Shown here piece after piece: positions 26,151-34,685 of a stretch of DNA of 64,000 nt (position 1 is its first letter; every line of letters starts with the position of its first letter). The notes beneath the pieces are model-generated. The model saw only the letters and a program-made list of their open reading frames with translations. It was not told the DNA's origin and did not search any database. The position numbers and the translations under genes are program-made. This DNA comes from Enhygromyxa salina (lineage in GTDB: Bacteria; Myxococcota_A; Polyangia; Nannocystales; Nannocystaceae), in the NCBI RefSeq assembly GCF_000737335.2, contig NZ_JMCC02000033.1:1-64000 (forward strand), read 5' to 3'.

Positions 26151-27392
26151 TCAGTCCTCGATCGTCGGGAACATGCAGATCACAGCAGTCCCCGAGTCCG
26201 GCGTGCTCTCGATCTCGAAGGTCCCACGACACTCGCGTTCGATGATCTTCTTGGCCAGCGGCAGCCCGACCCCGGTGTGCTTGTCGTCTTTCTTGCTCGA
26301 CACCATTGGCAACAGGGCCTGGCGGATCTCTTCGGGCCCCATGCCATAGCCGCTGTCTTCGACGCTGAGTCGAACCCAGCCGCGGCGGGGAACTGTCGCG
26401 CTCAAGGTCACGCGTCCGTCACCTTCGACGGCCTCGATCGCGTTCTTGGCCAAGCTCGACATCGCCTGAATCAGGCGCACGCGCGGCACGTGAACGCAGG
26501 TCGCCGAGGCGATGCCAGCCTCGACCTCGAAGCTCACGCTGGCGGGGATGTCGAGGGCGTCACGCACGATCTCGGCGACCTTGTCGAGCATCGCGACCAC
26601 GGGCACGTCTTCACAGTCGAGCTTGGGCTCGTCGACCAGGCGCTTGGTGTCGTCGAGCATCAGCTGCAAGAAGTTGGTGCGCTCGCGGGCGATCCGAAGC
26701 GTGCGCTCATACACGTTCTTGCTGGTGTTGCTCTGCTCGAGGCTGGCGTGCAGCTTGGTCAGCGCGTCGAGCAAGCTGGCGACGACGGTCCGCATCTCGT
26801 GGGTGGTCTCGTTGGTAAGCAGCCGATACTTCTGATCCGCGATCCGCTCGGCGGCGCTGGCGACCCGCTCGCCGTGATCCTCGCGGAGCTTGCGGAGCTC
26901 GATGGCGACCTCGTCGATCTCGTCGGTCTTGGCTTGGTAGGCAAAGTCGAGCTCGCGCCGCTTGGCCGCGGATCCGCGCGCGGCCTTGGCCACGAAGCTG
27001 TTGTCGTCGGTGTCGAGCCGCGCCGCGATCACGGCGTAGTCGGGGTGCTCGAGGTACGCGAGCGCGCGCGCGACCAACAGCCGGACCTCCCACTTGCTGT
27101 CTTCGCTGTAGATCAGCAATTGCTCGGCGATCGCCCGGACCCGCTGGGCCGAGGGGTGGCTGTGCAGCTCCTCGATCATCGCGCTGACGGCCGCGCCCCG
27201 ATCCTTCCACGAGCGATCGTCGTGCTTCTCGAGCCCCGCGGACTTGGGCTTGGGCTCGGCCCCGTCGTCGTCCGATTTGGCGGTCTCGGGCGGGGGCTCG
27301 GCCGGCTTGCTGCGCTTCTTGGCCCGCGACTTGGTGCTGGCGCCCTTCTTGCTCGACGCGGACGGCTTGCGTTTGCTGGGTCGTGCGCTCAT
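26151..27392 (-). CDS. Soluble histidine kinase with HEAT-like N-terminal repeats
   Basis: A 413-aa kinase with no TM segment. A Lys/Ser-rich tail (1-70) precedes a HEAT/armadillo-like pair (KWEVRLLVARALAYLEHPDY), a coiled coil, a HisKA-like helix with the probable phospho-His in LLTNETTHEMRTVVASLLDA, and an HATPase domain (SLAKNAIEAVEGDG, LSVEDSGYGMG, KHTGVGLPLAKKIIE). It starts 1 nt after the stop of the SMC-like ATPase gene (ATG 27392), so the two are translationally coupled. This suggests the kinase reads out something sensed by the ATPase. Confidence 0.85.
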   Translation of the reverse strand: MSARPSKRKPSASSKKGASTKSRAKKRSKPAEPPPETAKSDDDGAEPKPKSAGLEKHDDRSWKDRGAAVSAMIEELHSHPSAQRVRAIAEQLLIYSEDSKWEVRLLVARALAYLEHPDYAVIAARLDTDDNSFVAKAARGSAAKRRELDFAYQAKTDEIDEVAIELRKLREDHGERVASAAERIADQKYRLLTNETTHEMRTVVASLLDALTKLHASLEQSNTSKNVYERTLRIARERTNFLQLMLDDTKRLVDEPKLDCEDVPVVAMLDKVAEIVRDALDIPASVSFEVEAGIASATCVHVPRVRLIQAMSSLAKNAIEAVEGDGRVTLSATVPRRGWVRLSVEDSGYGMGPEEIRQALLPMVSSKKDDKHTGVGLPLAKKIIERECRGTFEIESTPDSGTAVICMFPTIED

Positions 27393-27393
27393 C

Positions 27394-29292
27394 TCAGTGC
27401 CCATACCGGCGCTTGCGCTCGAGGAAGGCCTCGGCGCCGCCTTCGAGGATCTTCTCGATCTCGAACTTGACCTGCTCGACGTCACCGCGGGTGCGCAGGC
27501 GACCGTGTTGACCGTCGGACTCGGTCACGAACACGGCCTCGGCGTCACCGAGCACGGGGATGTTGGGGTTGTGGGTCACGAAGATCAGCTGGCGGCGGGC
27601 TTTGACCTCGCCGATGTTGCGCACGACGGTTTCATAAATGAACGCGTTGTCGAGGTTGTCCTCGGGCTGATCGATGAGCAGCGGGCGATCGCTGTCGAGC
27701 AGCAAGATCGGGAGGATCGTCGTGCACTTTTGACCGGTGCTGAGGGTGGACGCGTCTTTGTAAGTGCCGCCGTCACGCAGCTCGATCTTCGGGCGATCCT
27801 CGAGCTGCAGGGCCTCGAGGTCGAGCAGCAGCTTGCCGTCCTCGGCCCCGCGCAGGCGATCGATCAGCCAGTCGGCCTGCTCGTCACGAACCTCCAACGT
27901 GGTAGCGATCTCGGACACCGCCGAGCGCTCGACCAAGCGGACCAGCTCGCGCGGCGGCATGTTCTGCTCGATCCGGCCAACCAAGGTGCTGTAGTGCCGG
28001 CCCTGGCCTTTGAGCGCCTCACGCAGGCGCTCGGCATAGTCACCGCGCTCGCCGAATTGCGTGATGCTCACCCGAATGTCGGGCTCGAGCCGGGAGGTGA
28101 TCTCGCGGGCGATCTTCTGGCGCAGCACGAACACCTTGTCGTGCAGCTCCGACAGGCGGTCGAGCAGCTCGCCGCGCTTCTTGGTCAGCTCGAGCAGCTC
28201 TTTGCGACGCCGCTCGACCGAGCGCCGCTGCTCGAGCAGCTCGTTGAGCCGGGTCTGCAGCCGCGCGCCCTCGCGGGCTTGGGCCTGGGCGTCTTGGTGG
28301 GCGCGGAGCAGCTCGGTGTAGCGCTGCTCTTGACCGCCGTGGGCTTCCGTCAGCTGGCGATCGAGCTCCTCGACGCTGAGCCGGGCGCCCTCGACGATCT
28401 TGCGGGCGCTGGCGATCGCGCCGACGGCGTCGTTGCCGGCCGCCTCGAGCACCATGTGCAGGCGCTCGAACAGCTCGCCGTTCTCGCCTTCACTGCGCTC
28501 GACGAGCTGGCCAAAGCCCCGGACCATGCGGCTCAGGCCCTCGAACTGGTCGACGACCCCAGCCAGGGTGTCGTCGGCGCGCTTGAGCATGCGCTTTTCC
28601 TGGTCGCGGGCGCCCTTGAGCGCGACCTCGCGGTTGATGTCGTCAGCCTGCTCGCCGCCGACGTCGAGCGCCTCGATCCGCTTCTTGATCTCGGGGATCT
28701 CGCCAAGCATCTCTTCGCGATCGGCGATCGCCTGGCGCAGCTGGTGGATGTCCGCGCTGTTCTTCTCGAGCTGCGAGATCACGTCGCGGCGGGTTGGATC
28801 GAGCCCGGCGATCTCGTCGGCCACGAACTGATCAATGACCTCGAGCTGGGCCCGGGGGCTGATCGCGATGTCCTCGATCTGGTGCTGGCTGTAGAAGTCC
28901 GCGGCGAACACCTGCCCGCGCGAGAGCGAGACCTCGACCGGTGAGCCGCGCTCGTCGGACACCTCGGGCTCACCAGAGCTGCCGCGCACGACCCGGTACT
29001 TCATGCCGTCGCGGGTCTCGATCGTGACCTCTACGGTGCCGCGATCGAGGTTGGCCTTGATCAGCTTGGTCAGCTGCAGCTGGCGCGTGGGGTCGGTGCT
29101 CTGCATCTGACCCAAGCAGTAGCGACACAGCTCGAGGATCGTGGTCTTGCCGGTGCCGCGGGCGCCGATGATGCAGTTGAGGCCGGCGGCGAAGTCGAGC
29201 TCGAGGCCGTCCCAGAACCCGCCGAGGACCGTGAGTCGGCGGATCTTGTGCGAGGCGCGGGGACCATCTTGCTCCGCTAGGATGTCGGCCAT
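27394..29292 (-). CDS. SMC/RecN-like coiled-coil ATPase (TrlF-type)
   Basis: A 632-aa ABC-type ATPase. Walker A is NCIIGARGTGKTTILEL near residue 45. A coiled coil of about 250 residues (about 190-430) separates it from the C-terminal half with the signature STGQKCTTILPILLL, Walker B PLLIDQPEDNLDN and the H-loop region LIFVTHNPNIPVLGDAE. The signature-to-H-loop stretch closely resembles the AAA part of TrlF-like and other SMC-related proteins, which act on DNA ends or nucleic-acid damage. ATG 29292 preferred; a TTG two codons upstream is in frame. The first gene of an ATPase-kinase pair. Confidence 0.85.
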   Translation of the reverse strand: MADILAEQDGPRASHKIRRLTVLGGFWDGLELDFAAGLNCIIGARGTGKTTILELCRYCLGQMQSTDPTRQLQLTKLIKANLDRGTVEVTIETRDGMKYRVVRGSSGEPEVSDERGSPVEVSLSRGQVFAADFYSQHQIEDIAISPRAQLEVIDQFVADEIAGLDPTRRDVISQLEKNSADIHQLRQAIADREEMLGEIPEIKKRIEALDVGGEQADDINREVALKGARDQEKRMLKRADDTLAGVVDQFEGLSRMVRGFGQLVERSEGENGELFERLHMVLEAAGNDAVGAIASARKIVEGARLSVEELDRQLTEAHGGQEQRYTELLRAHQDAQAQAREGARLQTRLNELLEQRRSVERRRKELLELTKKRGELLDRLSELHDKVFVLRQKIAREITSRLEPDIRVSITQFGERGDYAERLREALKGQGRHYSTLVGRIEQNMPPRELVRLVERSAVSEIATTLEVRDEQADWLIDRLRGAEDGKLLLDLEALQLEDRPKIELRDGGTYKDASTLSTGQKCTTILPILLLDSDRPLLIDQPEDNLDNAFIYETVVRNIGEVKARRQLIFVTHNPNIPVLGDAEAVFVTESDGQHGRLRTRGDVEQVKFEIEKILEGGAEAFLERKRRYGH

Positions 29293-29503
29293 GCGCAAGA
29301 GTACCTAGCAGGCTGGAGAAAATCGCCCCACACCGGCAGGCACGCCCCTGAACATTGATGTCTGTGTCGCCGAACTCGCCGTGCGCCCGGCACCGCAGAA
29401 AAGCGGCTAGCGCGCGTGGGCACGTGTTTGGGGCATTTTTGGGATTGGAAAAGCTCACGCGCACCCGGGACGATCTCGAGGCTGGTTCGGGCATGGTGGG
29501 GCG

Positions 29504-30169
29504 GTGAGTGAGTACCCGACCGTTCCCCTGTCGTTCTCGCGCCGTCCCGAGGCACAAGTGCGTGAGCGTGCCCACGCATTCTATGAGCTGATGGACCTGC
29601 GTCGGAGCATTCGGCAGTTCAGCGCGGAGCCGATCCCCCTCGACGCCGTCCGCGAGGCTATCCGGACGGCCGGGACGGCGCCGAGTGGGGCGCACAAGCA
29701 GCCGTGGCGGTTCGTGATGGTGACGGACCCGGCGCTCAAGCACGAGATCCGGCTGGCGGCGGAGGTGGAGGAGCGCGAGACCTACGAGCAGCGCATGAGC
29801 GACGAGTGGCGGGCCGCCCTCGCGCCGCTGGGGACCGATGAGAACAAGCCCTACCTCGATCACGTGCCGGTGATCATCGTGATGTTTCGGGTCGACTACG
29901 ACCTTCGCCCCGACGGATCTCGCAGCAAAAATTACTACGTGCAAGAGAGCTGCGGGATCGCGCTTGGGATGCTGATCGCCGCGCTCCACAACGCGGGGTT
30001 GGCGACGCTCACGCATACGCCCAGCCCCATGAACTTCTTGGCCAAGATCCTTCAGCGGCCCAAGAACGAGCGGCCGTTCATGCTGCTGCCGGTTGGCTAC
30101 CCAAGCCCCGATTGCCGGGTGCCCGACCTGGCGCGCAAGCCCCTCGAACAGCTGCTCATCGAGGTTTGA
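29504..30169 (+). CDS. Iodotyrosine-deiodinase-like flavoprotein (nitroreductase fold)
   Basis: A 221-aa FMN enzyme with no membrane anchor. Several blocks match vertebrate iodotyrosine deiodinase unusually well: FYELMDLRRSIRQFS, RTAGTAPSGAHKQPWRFVMV, DPALKHEIR, LGMLIAALHNAGLATLTHTP, and MLLPVGYPSPDCRVPDLARK. The substrate-lid residues that hold the zwitterion of halotyrosine (Glu, Tyr, Lys) appear retained in EERETYEQRM and ENKPYL. Reductive dehalogenation of halotyrosines or a related aromatic is therefore likely. The start is GTG 29504 (an in-frame ATG is not available near the N-terminus). Confidence 0.85.
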   Translation: MSEYPTVPLSFSRRPEAQVRERAHAFYELMDLRRSIRQFSAEPIPLDAVREAIRTAGTAPSGAHKQPWRFVMVTDPALKHEIRLAAEVEERETYEQRMSDEWRAALAPLGTDENKPYLDHVPVIIVMFRVDYDLRPDGSRSKNYYVQESCGIALGMLIAALHNAGLATLTHTPSPMNFLAKILQRPKNERPFMLLPVGYPSPDCRVPDLARKPLEQLLIEV

Positions 30170-30249
30170 ACAGCGAACCGGGCGATTGGGGGGTCCGACC
30201 ATCGGGGCTGAGACGCTGGGCGCTGTCGTGGTATACGGACGCCCGCACC

Positions 30250-31011
30250 ATGCAATCGCTCCTTCGCAACATCGTCATCTCCGCCACTGTCACTGTCGCC
30301 GCGGTTACCTGTGGGCTCGCTGTGGGCTTGGCCCCGAGTGAGGCGTTGGCGGGACCCGAACAAGAACAGATCTGGTTTGGTACTGGCGTCGACTCGCTCG
30401 AGACCGACGAGAAGGGCCAGGTCACCTCCGAGGGCGCCAAGACCAAGACCGACAAGGTCGATCGGATCCCCAGCGAGGAAGACTGGGAGCTCAAGCTCCA
30501 CGCGCGCATGAGCGGGCACGCAGCCGAGGGGCCCGTCTACGTCGAGTTCTATCAGAACGTCGGCGGCAAAGAGTACATCGTGTATCGCCACGAAGACGCG
30601 GACTACGACGGCTCGCGCTCGTACACCGCGGTGCTCTTGCTCGAGGCCAACATCGGGTTCAACAAGGACCGCGAGTACCGGGTGCAGATCGTCCAGAACA
30701 ACGGCAAGCGCGATCTGGTGCTGGCCAAGGGCAAGGTCACGCTGATCGACACCGGCCGCGAGGCCGAGGGCGCCGACGAGCCCGAGCCCGAGGACGAGGG
30801 CGAAGAGGAAGAGGAAGAGGAAGAGGACGACGAGGACGACGAGGACGAGGGCGAAGGGGAGGAGGCCGACGTCGCGCCTCCCCCGATCGACGACAGCCCC
30901 GCCAAGAAGAAGGGCTGCAGCGTGACCGATGGCGGCGCGACCGACCTCGGCGCGACGGGCCTCGGGATCTTGCTGCTCGCTGCCACCTTCCGTCGGCGGC
31001 GCAACGGCTGA
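30250..31011 (+). CDS. Exported acidic protein with MYXO-CTERM-like tail
   Basis: A 253-aa protein with a signal peptide (about 1-35, ending SEALAG). An approximately 130-residue beta-rich domain contains VYVEFYQNVGGKEYIVYRH and LLLEANIGFNKDREYRVQI. A Glu/Asp-only stretch (about 175-205) precedes a tail (GCSVTDGG, hydrophobic LGILLLAATF, then RRRR). That tail has the Cys, TM and Arg-cluster order of MYXO-CTERM sorting signals, which mark proteins for processing and delivery to the cell surface in myxobacteria. The function of the beta domain is unknown. It follows the deiodinase-like gene by 80 bp. Confidence 0.75.
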   Translation: MQSLLRNIVISATVTVAAVTCGLAVGLAPSEALAGPEQEQIWFGTGVDSLETDEKGQVTSEGAKTKTDKVDRIPSEEDWELKLHARMSGHAAEGPVYVEFYQNVGGKEYIVYRHEDADYDGSRSYTAVLLLEANIGFNKDREYRVQIVQNNGKRDLVLAKGKVTLIDTGREAEGADEPEPEDEGEEEEEEEEDDEDDEDEGEGEEADVAPPPIDDSPAKKKGCSVTDGGATDLGATGLGILLLAATFRRRRNG

Positions 31012-31060
31012 GGCCGGCTCAGCTCGAGCGGCGTATTCTCGCGGTGCTAACGTGCCGAGT

Positions 31061-32197
31061 ATGCGCCGCTTTGTCGCGACCTGTGCTGCCGCTGCCACGC
31101 TGGCGCTTGGGTGTGAAGATCCACCGATCGAGGAGCCGCCTGACAACGGCGGACCCGGCGAGAGCTTGGGAACCACGGGCGGGACTGGCTCCGAGACTGG
31201 GGACGGCGATGGGGACGGGGACGGGGATGGCGACGGGGACGGGGACGGGGACGGGGACGGGGACGGGGACGGGGACGGCGATGGGGACGGCGACGGGGAC
31301 GGCGATGGCGACGGCTTCAGCTTCGCGTCGCCGGTGACCACCGAGGTGTTCGCGTTCGATGATCTGCAGCTCGCCGATCTCGACGCGGACGGCTGCGCGG
31401 ACTTGGTGCTCGCGGGCACGGGCGCACCCCCGCGGATCAACGTGTACCCAAGCGACTGCAACGGCGGCTTCCTGGCGCCGCCGATCACCCACCAGCTCGC
31501 CAGCTTCGATGGCTTCGCGCTCGGAGATCTCGACGCCGACGGCCGGGCCGACTTGCTGCTGCAAGCCACCGGCGCGCCGCCGCGGGTATCCGTGCACCTC
31601 AGCAGTGACAACTTCGAGCTGGGCGCGGCGATCACCAGCGAGGTCTTCACCTACGATCGGCTGTGGGCGATCGACATGAACGGCGACGGCCGCAGCGAGG
31701 CGATCACGTCCCAAACCAACGCCGCCCCGCCCTTGGTCCACAGCTGGAGCGGACCCGGAGACGGGACGCTGACCCTGCTCGCGAGCGCCGAGGTCGGCAG
31801 CTACGACGCCGCCGCGGTCGCCCACCTCAACGGTGATCTGTTTGGGGATCTCGTCACCGGCCTCGGCCAGGTCCCCGTCATCAACCCGTGGCTTGGCCAA
31901 GGCAACGGCGACCTGATCAGCGCCGCGCTGGTCTGGCCGTTCACCTTCTCGATCCTCGCGCTCGGCGACCTCGACGGTGACGGGTTCCCCGAGCTGCTCA
32001 CCGACGTGCCCGGCAACGACTGGCGCGTGTCGATCTACCCCAACACCGGCGACGGCTTCTCGGGTCGCGCCCACGATCTCGCCGGGGTCTCGTACACCCG
32101 CTTGCGCAGCGCCAACATCGACGGCGACGGCGACGACGATCTGGTCATCACCCCGACCGGGATGCCGCCGCGGGTCATGGTCTTCGAGTCCAAGTAA
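31061..32197 (+). CDS. FG-GAP/VCBS-type lipoprotein with Gly-Asp repeat linker
   Basis: A 378-aa lipoprotein (ATLALGC, Cys about 18). A Gly-Asp repeat of about 40 residues separates the anchor from a beta-propeller-like domain built of repeats with the pattern DLQLADLDADGCADLVLAG, GFALGDLDADGRADLL and ALGDLDGDGFPELLTD. The D-x-D-x-D-G calcium loops are typical of VCBS/FG-GAP blades, giving about five to six blades. Such proteins are surface adhesins or structural modules. The Gly-Asp linker is a common style in Nannocystaceae-type lipoproteins. Confidence 0.8.
   Translation: MRRFVATCAAAATLALGCEDPPIEEPPDNGGPGESLGTTGGTGSETGDGDGDGDGDGDGDGDGDGDGDGDGDGDGDGDGDGDGDGFSFASPVTTEVFAFDDLQLADLDADGCADLVLAGTGAPPRINVYPSDCNGGFLAPPITHQLASFDGFALGDLDADGRADLLLQATGAPPRVSVHLSSDNFELGAAITSEVFTYDRLWAIDMNGDGRSEAITSQTNAAPPLVHSWSGPGDGTLTLLASAEVGSYDAAAVAHLNGDLFGDLVTGLGQVPVINPWLGQGNGDLISAALVWPFTFSILALGDLDGDGFPELLTDVPGNDWRVSIYPNTGDGFSGRAHDLAGVSYTRLRSANIDGDGDDDLVITPTGMPPRVMVFESK
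31200..31315 (+). repeat. 6-bp GGGGAC-type tandem repeat coding for Gly-Asp
   Basis: Nineteen or so units of GGGGAC, GGCGAT or GGCGAC in line encode a Gly-Asp run in the lipoprotein at 31061-32197. Most central units are identical (ggggac), a sign of recent slippage expansion. Confidence 0.85.
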
Positions 32198-32230
32198 CGA
32201 GCCTCGGGCCGGCGCGTAGTGGGTCAGCGC

Positions 32231-33343
32231 ATGAGCGAGATCAGCCCCGACCCCTTGTTTGCGCCCCTCGAGCTCGGCGCGTTGCGCCTGCCCAACCGGG
32301 TGTTGATGTCACCCATGACGCGCTCGCGGGCCCAACAGCCTGGTGACCTACCGACGGAGCTCAACGCCCGCTACTACGCCCAGCGGGCCAGCGCCGGGCT
32401 GATCTTCACCGAGGCTACCCAGGTCAGCCCGCAGGGCAAGGGCTACGCGTTCACGCCGGGCATCCACAGTGACGAGCAGGAGGCGGGCTGGCGCGGCGTG
32501 ACCGAGGCCGTGCACGCCAACGGCGGCCGGATCGTCATGCAGCTGTGGCACGTCGGTCGGATGTCACACGAGGAGTTCCATGGCGGCGAGCCCCCGGTCG
32601 CCCCTTCGGCGATCAACGCCAACGCCCAGATCTTCCTGGGTGGTGAGCGCGGCTTCGCTCCAACCTCGACGCCACGCGCCCTCGCGCTGACCGAACTCCC
32701 GGGCATCGTCGAGCAGTTCCGGCAGGGCGCCGAGCGTGCCAAGCGAGCTGGGTTTGATGGCGTCCAGATCCACGGGGCCAACGCGTACCTGCTCCACCAG
32801 TTCCTCAGCGACGGCGCCAACCAGCGCACCGACGCCTACGGGGGCAGCATCACCAACCGCATCCGCCTCACGGTCGAGGTCGCCGAGGCCGTCGCCAGCG
32901 TGTGGGGCCCGGACCGCGTCGGCCTGCGGATCGGCCCCGGACTTGGCGGCATGGGTGGCGCGAGCGAGTCCGACCCGATCCCCCTGTACACGGCGCTCGC
33001 CGACGAGCTCAACCGGCTCTCGCTCGCCTACCTCGACGTCATCGAGTACTTCGGCCCGTCCGACAAGCGCCCGACCGAACCCAGCGATCTCCACCGCCGG
33101 ATCCGTCAGCGCTTCACTGGCGCGTACCTGGCCAACGGCGCGTTCACAGCCGAGAGCGCGCGCGAAGCGTTGAAGCGCAACCACACCGACGCCGCGATCT
33201 TTGGCGCGCCGTTCCTCGCCAACCCCGACCTGCCCGAGCGGTTCCGCCGCGGCGCCCCGCTCAACGAGCCCCGGCGCGAGACCTTCTTTGGCGGCGACGC
33301 GAAGGGCTACATCGACTACCCCACCCTGAGCTGGGCGGAGTGA
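32231..33343 (+). CDS. Old Yellow Enzyme-family ene reductase
   Basis: A 370-aa FMN TIM-barrel enzyme. Recognisable blocks are LFAPLELGALRLPNRVLMSP, MTRSRA, RIVMQLWHVGRMSH, the substrate-anion pair in FDGVQIHGANAYLLHQFLS (His and Asn, the HxxN form), RTDAYGGSITNRIRL and the C-terminal DAAIFGAPFLANPDLPERF. It reduces activated C=C bonds or nitrate esters with NADPH, like NemA. GTG 32219 is an alternative start four codons earlier. Confidence 0.92.
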   Translation: MSEISPDPLFAPLELGALRLPNRVLMSPMTRSRAQQPGDLPTELNARYYAQRASAGLIFTEATQVSPQGKGYAFTPGIHSDEQEAGWRGVTEAVHANGGRIVMQLWHVGRMSHEEFHGGEPPVAPSAINANAQIFLGGERGFAPTSTPRALALTELPGIVEQFRQGAERAKRAGFDGVQIHGANAYLLHQFLSDGANQRTDAYGGSITNRIRLTVEVAEAVASVWGPDRVGLRIGPGLGGMGGASESDPIPLYTALADELNRLSLAYLDVIEYFGPSDKRPTEPSDLHRRIRQRFTGAYLANGAFTAESAREALKRNHTDAAIFGAPFLANPDLPERFRRGAPLNEPRRETFFGGDAKGYIDYPTLSWAE

Positions 33344-33355
33344 TCGTCGCTGCTC

Positions 33356-33669
33356 TCAGGAGCCGGGGCTCATCGCTGTAGCGATCGCTATCTCGATCTT
33401 GAGAACGGTGATCTCGGCGACCGCGCCTCGCTTGTCGCCCACGCGAGCCGCCGGGATCGCGGCGACGGGTAGGCGGATCCCACTTCCGATGTTCACACCC
33501 GCTCGGTTGGCGATGTTCGGCTCGGAGAACGTGAACACGGGATTCGCAGGGTTCGACTCGATCACCGCCCCGAGCCAGACCCCATTGGGTTTTTCCTGCA
33601 GGAGCACCACGTAGTGATGACCGCCGCGGCCGCCTGACCTGGTGCGAGGATCTTCGCAGTGACGAACAT
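33356..33669 (-). pseudogene. Small protein gene, apparently frameshifted near 33632
   Basis: From the stop at 33356 back to about 33632, the minus frame codes for GRGGHHYVVLLQEKPNG, then VWLGAVIESNP and a Val/Ile-rich tail with GC-rich third positions typical of local genes. The likely start is ATG 33669, preceded by GGGGG at a Shine-Dalgarno distance, but it is in another frame: MFVTAKILAPGQ. Adding one base near 33632 would join the two as APGQ-GGRGGHHYVV. Either the gene carries a 1-nt deletion, or the true start is elsewhere (an open frame reaches 33712). Family unknown. Confidence 0.45.
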
Positions 33670-33724
33670 GCCCCCGCTGAGGCGGCTTGTGCCGGCGACG
33701 ACCAAAGACCATGCGTTGCCGGTA

Positions 33725-34489
33725 CTAGCCGAAAGATGCTCGAACGTTCCGCCACCGGGCGTCGAGTGCCTCGAGCGGCATCGGATCTGGAAGCCTGCGG
33801 TCGAGCGCTGGCGGTGGTTGTGGAGGCGAAGGCTGCAGCAGCGCGAGCAGAAAGCTGATCTTGGAGTCGAGACCCTCGCGCAGCGCTTCGAGGTAGAGCT
33901 CCCTCACCCTGCCCGAGTCGTCTGCGCCTCGTCGGCGGGCGTGATCGAGGTAGCCAATCAAGAAGATCAAGATCGGGACAAGCCGGCTTTGATGGACGAC
34001 AAGTCGGATCTCGGGAGGGATCGTCAGGTCTTCGATGAGCGCCTGGCCGCTCTCTCGGTGCGCGCGGTAGCTTCGGCGGGGTCGAGGCTGTCCAAGACGC
34101 TCGTGAAGCTCTCCGGTGAGCGTCTGCAAATAGCTCAGGCGGCTCATCAGCTCGTCGCCGAGCAGCGACGCCAGCGACGCTTCGTGAACAGATGACTCGG
34201 GCGTTGGACCACTCAGCTGAACGAAGACGTCAGAAAAATGTGGTTCGATCGCCTCGGCTACGATCCAAGCTTCGTGGGCTGATGTGATCGCATGAGGTCG
34301 AGCGCGAACCCCCGCCAGCACCAACCTCAGCGAGCCCGCGACGACCCGTCCGGCGTTCAAGAATCCGCGAAAGTCACGGATGACCGCGCGGAGCTTGCCC
34401 AGCAGTTCATCAACGGTCCAGACCTCCTGAAGTGACTGCTCGACCGAGCTGACCGCTGGGAGCCACACGGATGTCGCGGCTGCCGTCAC
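33725..34489 (-). CDS. Helical cytoplasmic protein of unknown function
   Basis: A 254-aa mostly alpha-helical protein without signal peptide or clear TM. Distinct segments are ELLGKLRAVIRDFRGFLNAG, RLSYLQTLTGELHERLG and RELYLEALREGLDSKISFLL. The GTG at 34489 is supported by TAGGTT 6 nt upstream and TTAACC at -35 spacing. Not recognised. It lies upstream of the possibly frameshifted small gene and may form a two-gene unit with it. The 196 bp upstream (34490-34685) holds its promoter in an AT-richer patch and nothing else that I can see. Confidence 0.65.
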   Translation of the reverse strand: MTAAATSVWLPAVSSVEQSLQEVWTVDELLGKLRAVIRDFRGFLNAGRVVAGSLRLVLAGVRARPHAITSAHEAWIVAEAIEPHFSDVFVQLSGPTPESSVHEASLASLLGDELMSRLSYLQTLTGELHERLGQPRPRRSYRAHRESGQALIEDLTIPPEIRLVVHQSRLVPILIFLIGYLDHARRRGADDSGRVRELYLEALREGLDSKISFLLALLQPSPPQPPPALDRRLPDPMPLEALDARWRNVRASFG

Positions 34490-34494
34490 GACAC

Positions 34495-34524
34495 AAACCT
34501 AGCACGCATCATACTGCGGTTAAA
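34495..34524 (-). promoter_or_regulatory. Promoter of the unknown gene at 33725-34489
   Basis: On the minus strand, TTAACC (34519-34524) and TAGGTT (34496-34501) are 17 bp apart, and the -10 box is 6 nt before the GTG at 34489. A second hexamer TATGAT at 34508-34513 is an alternative. Confidence 0.45.
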
Positions 34525-34685
34525 TAGGCAGTGCTGGACCCACCAAGAAAAAACACACGGCACTCTACCGACGTCGCAGCCGGGACCGACTGGGCGTGAC
34601 CATCCAGCGCACGCGAAGGGCGGCCCGGCGCAGCGAGCGACCAGGAGCACGGACATGGATGACCAGCGCGGGGGGTGGCGAGCGC

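Noticed and set aside
26016..27470. Long open frame on the + strand across the kinase gene
   Set aside because: The minus strand has clear kinase motifs and gene-to-gene coupling; the + frame is Val/Leu/Gly-rich shadow of GC-rich codons.
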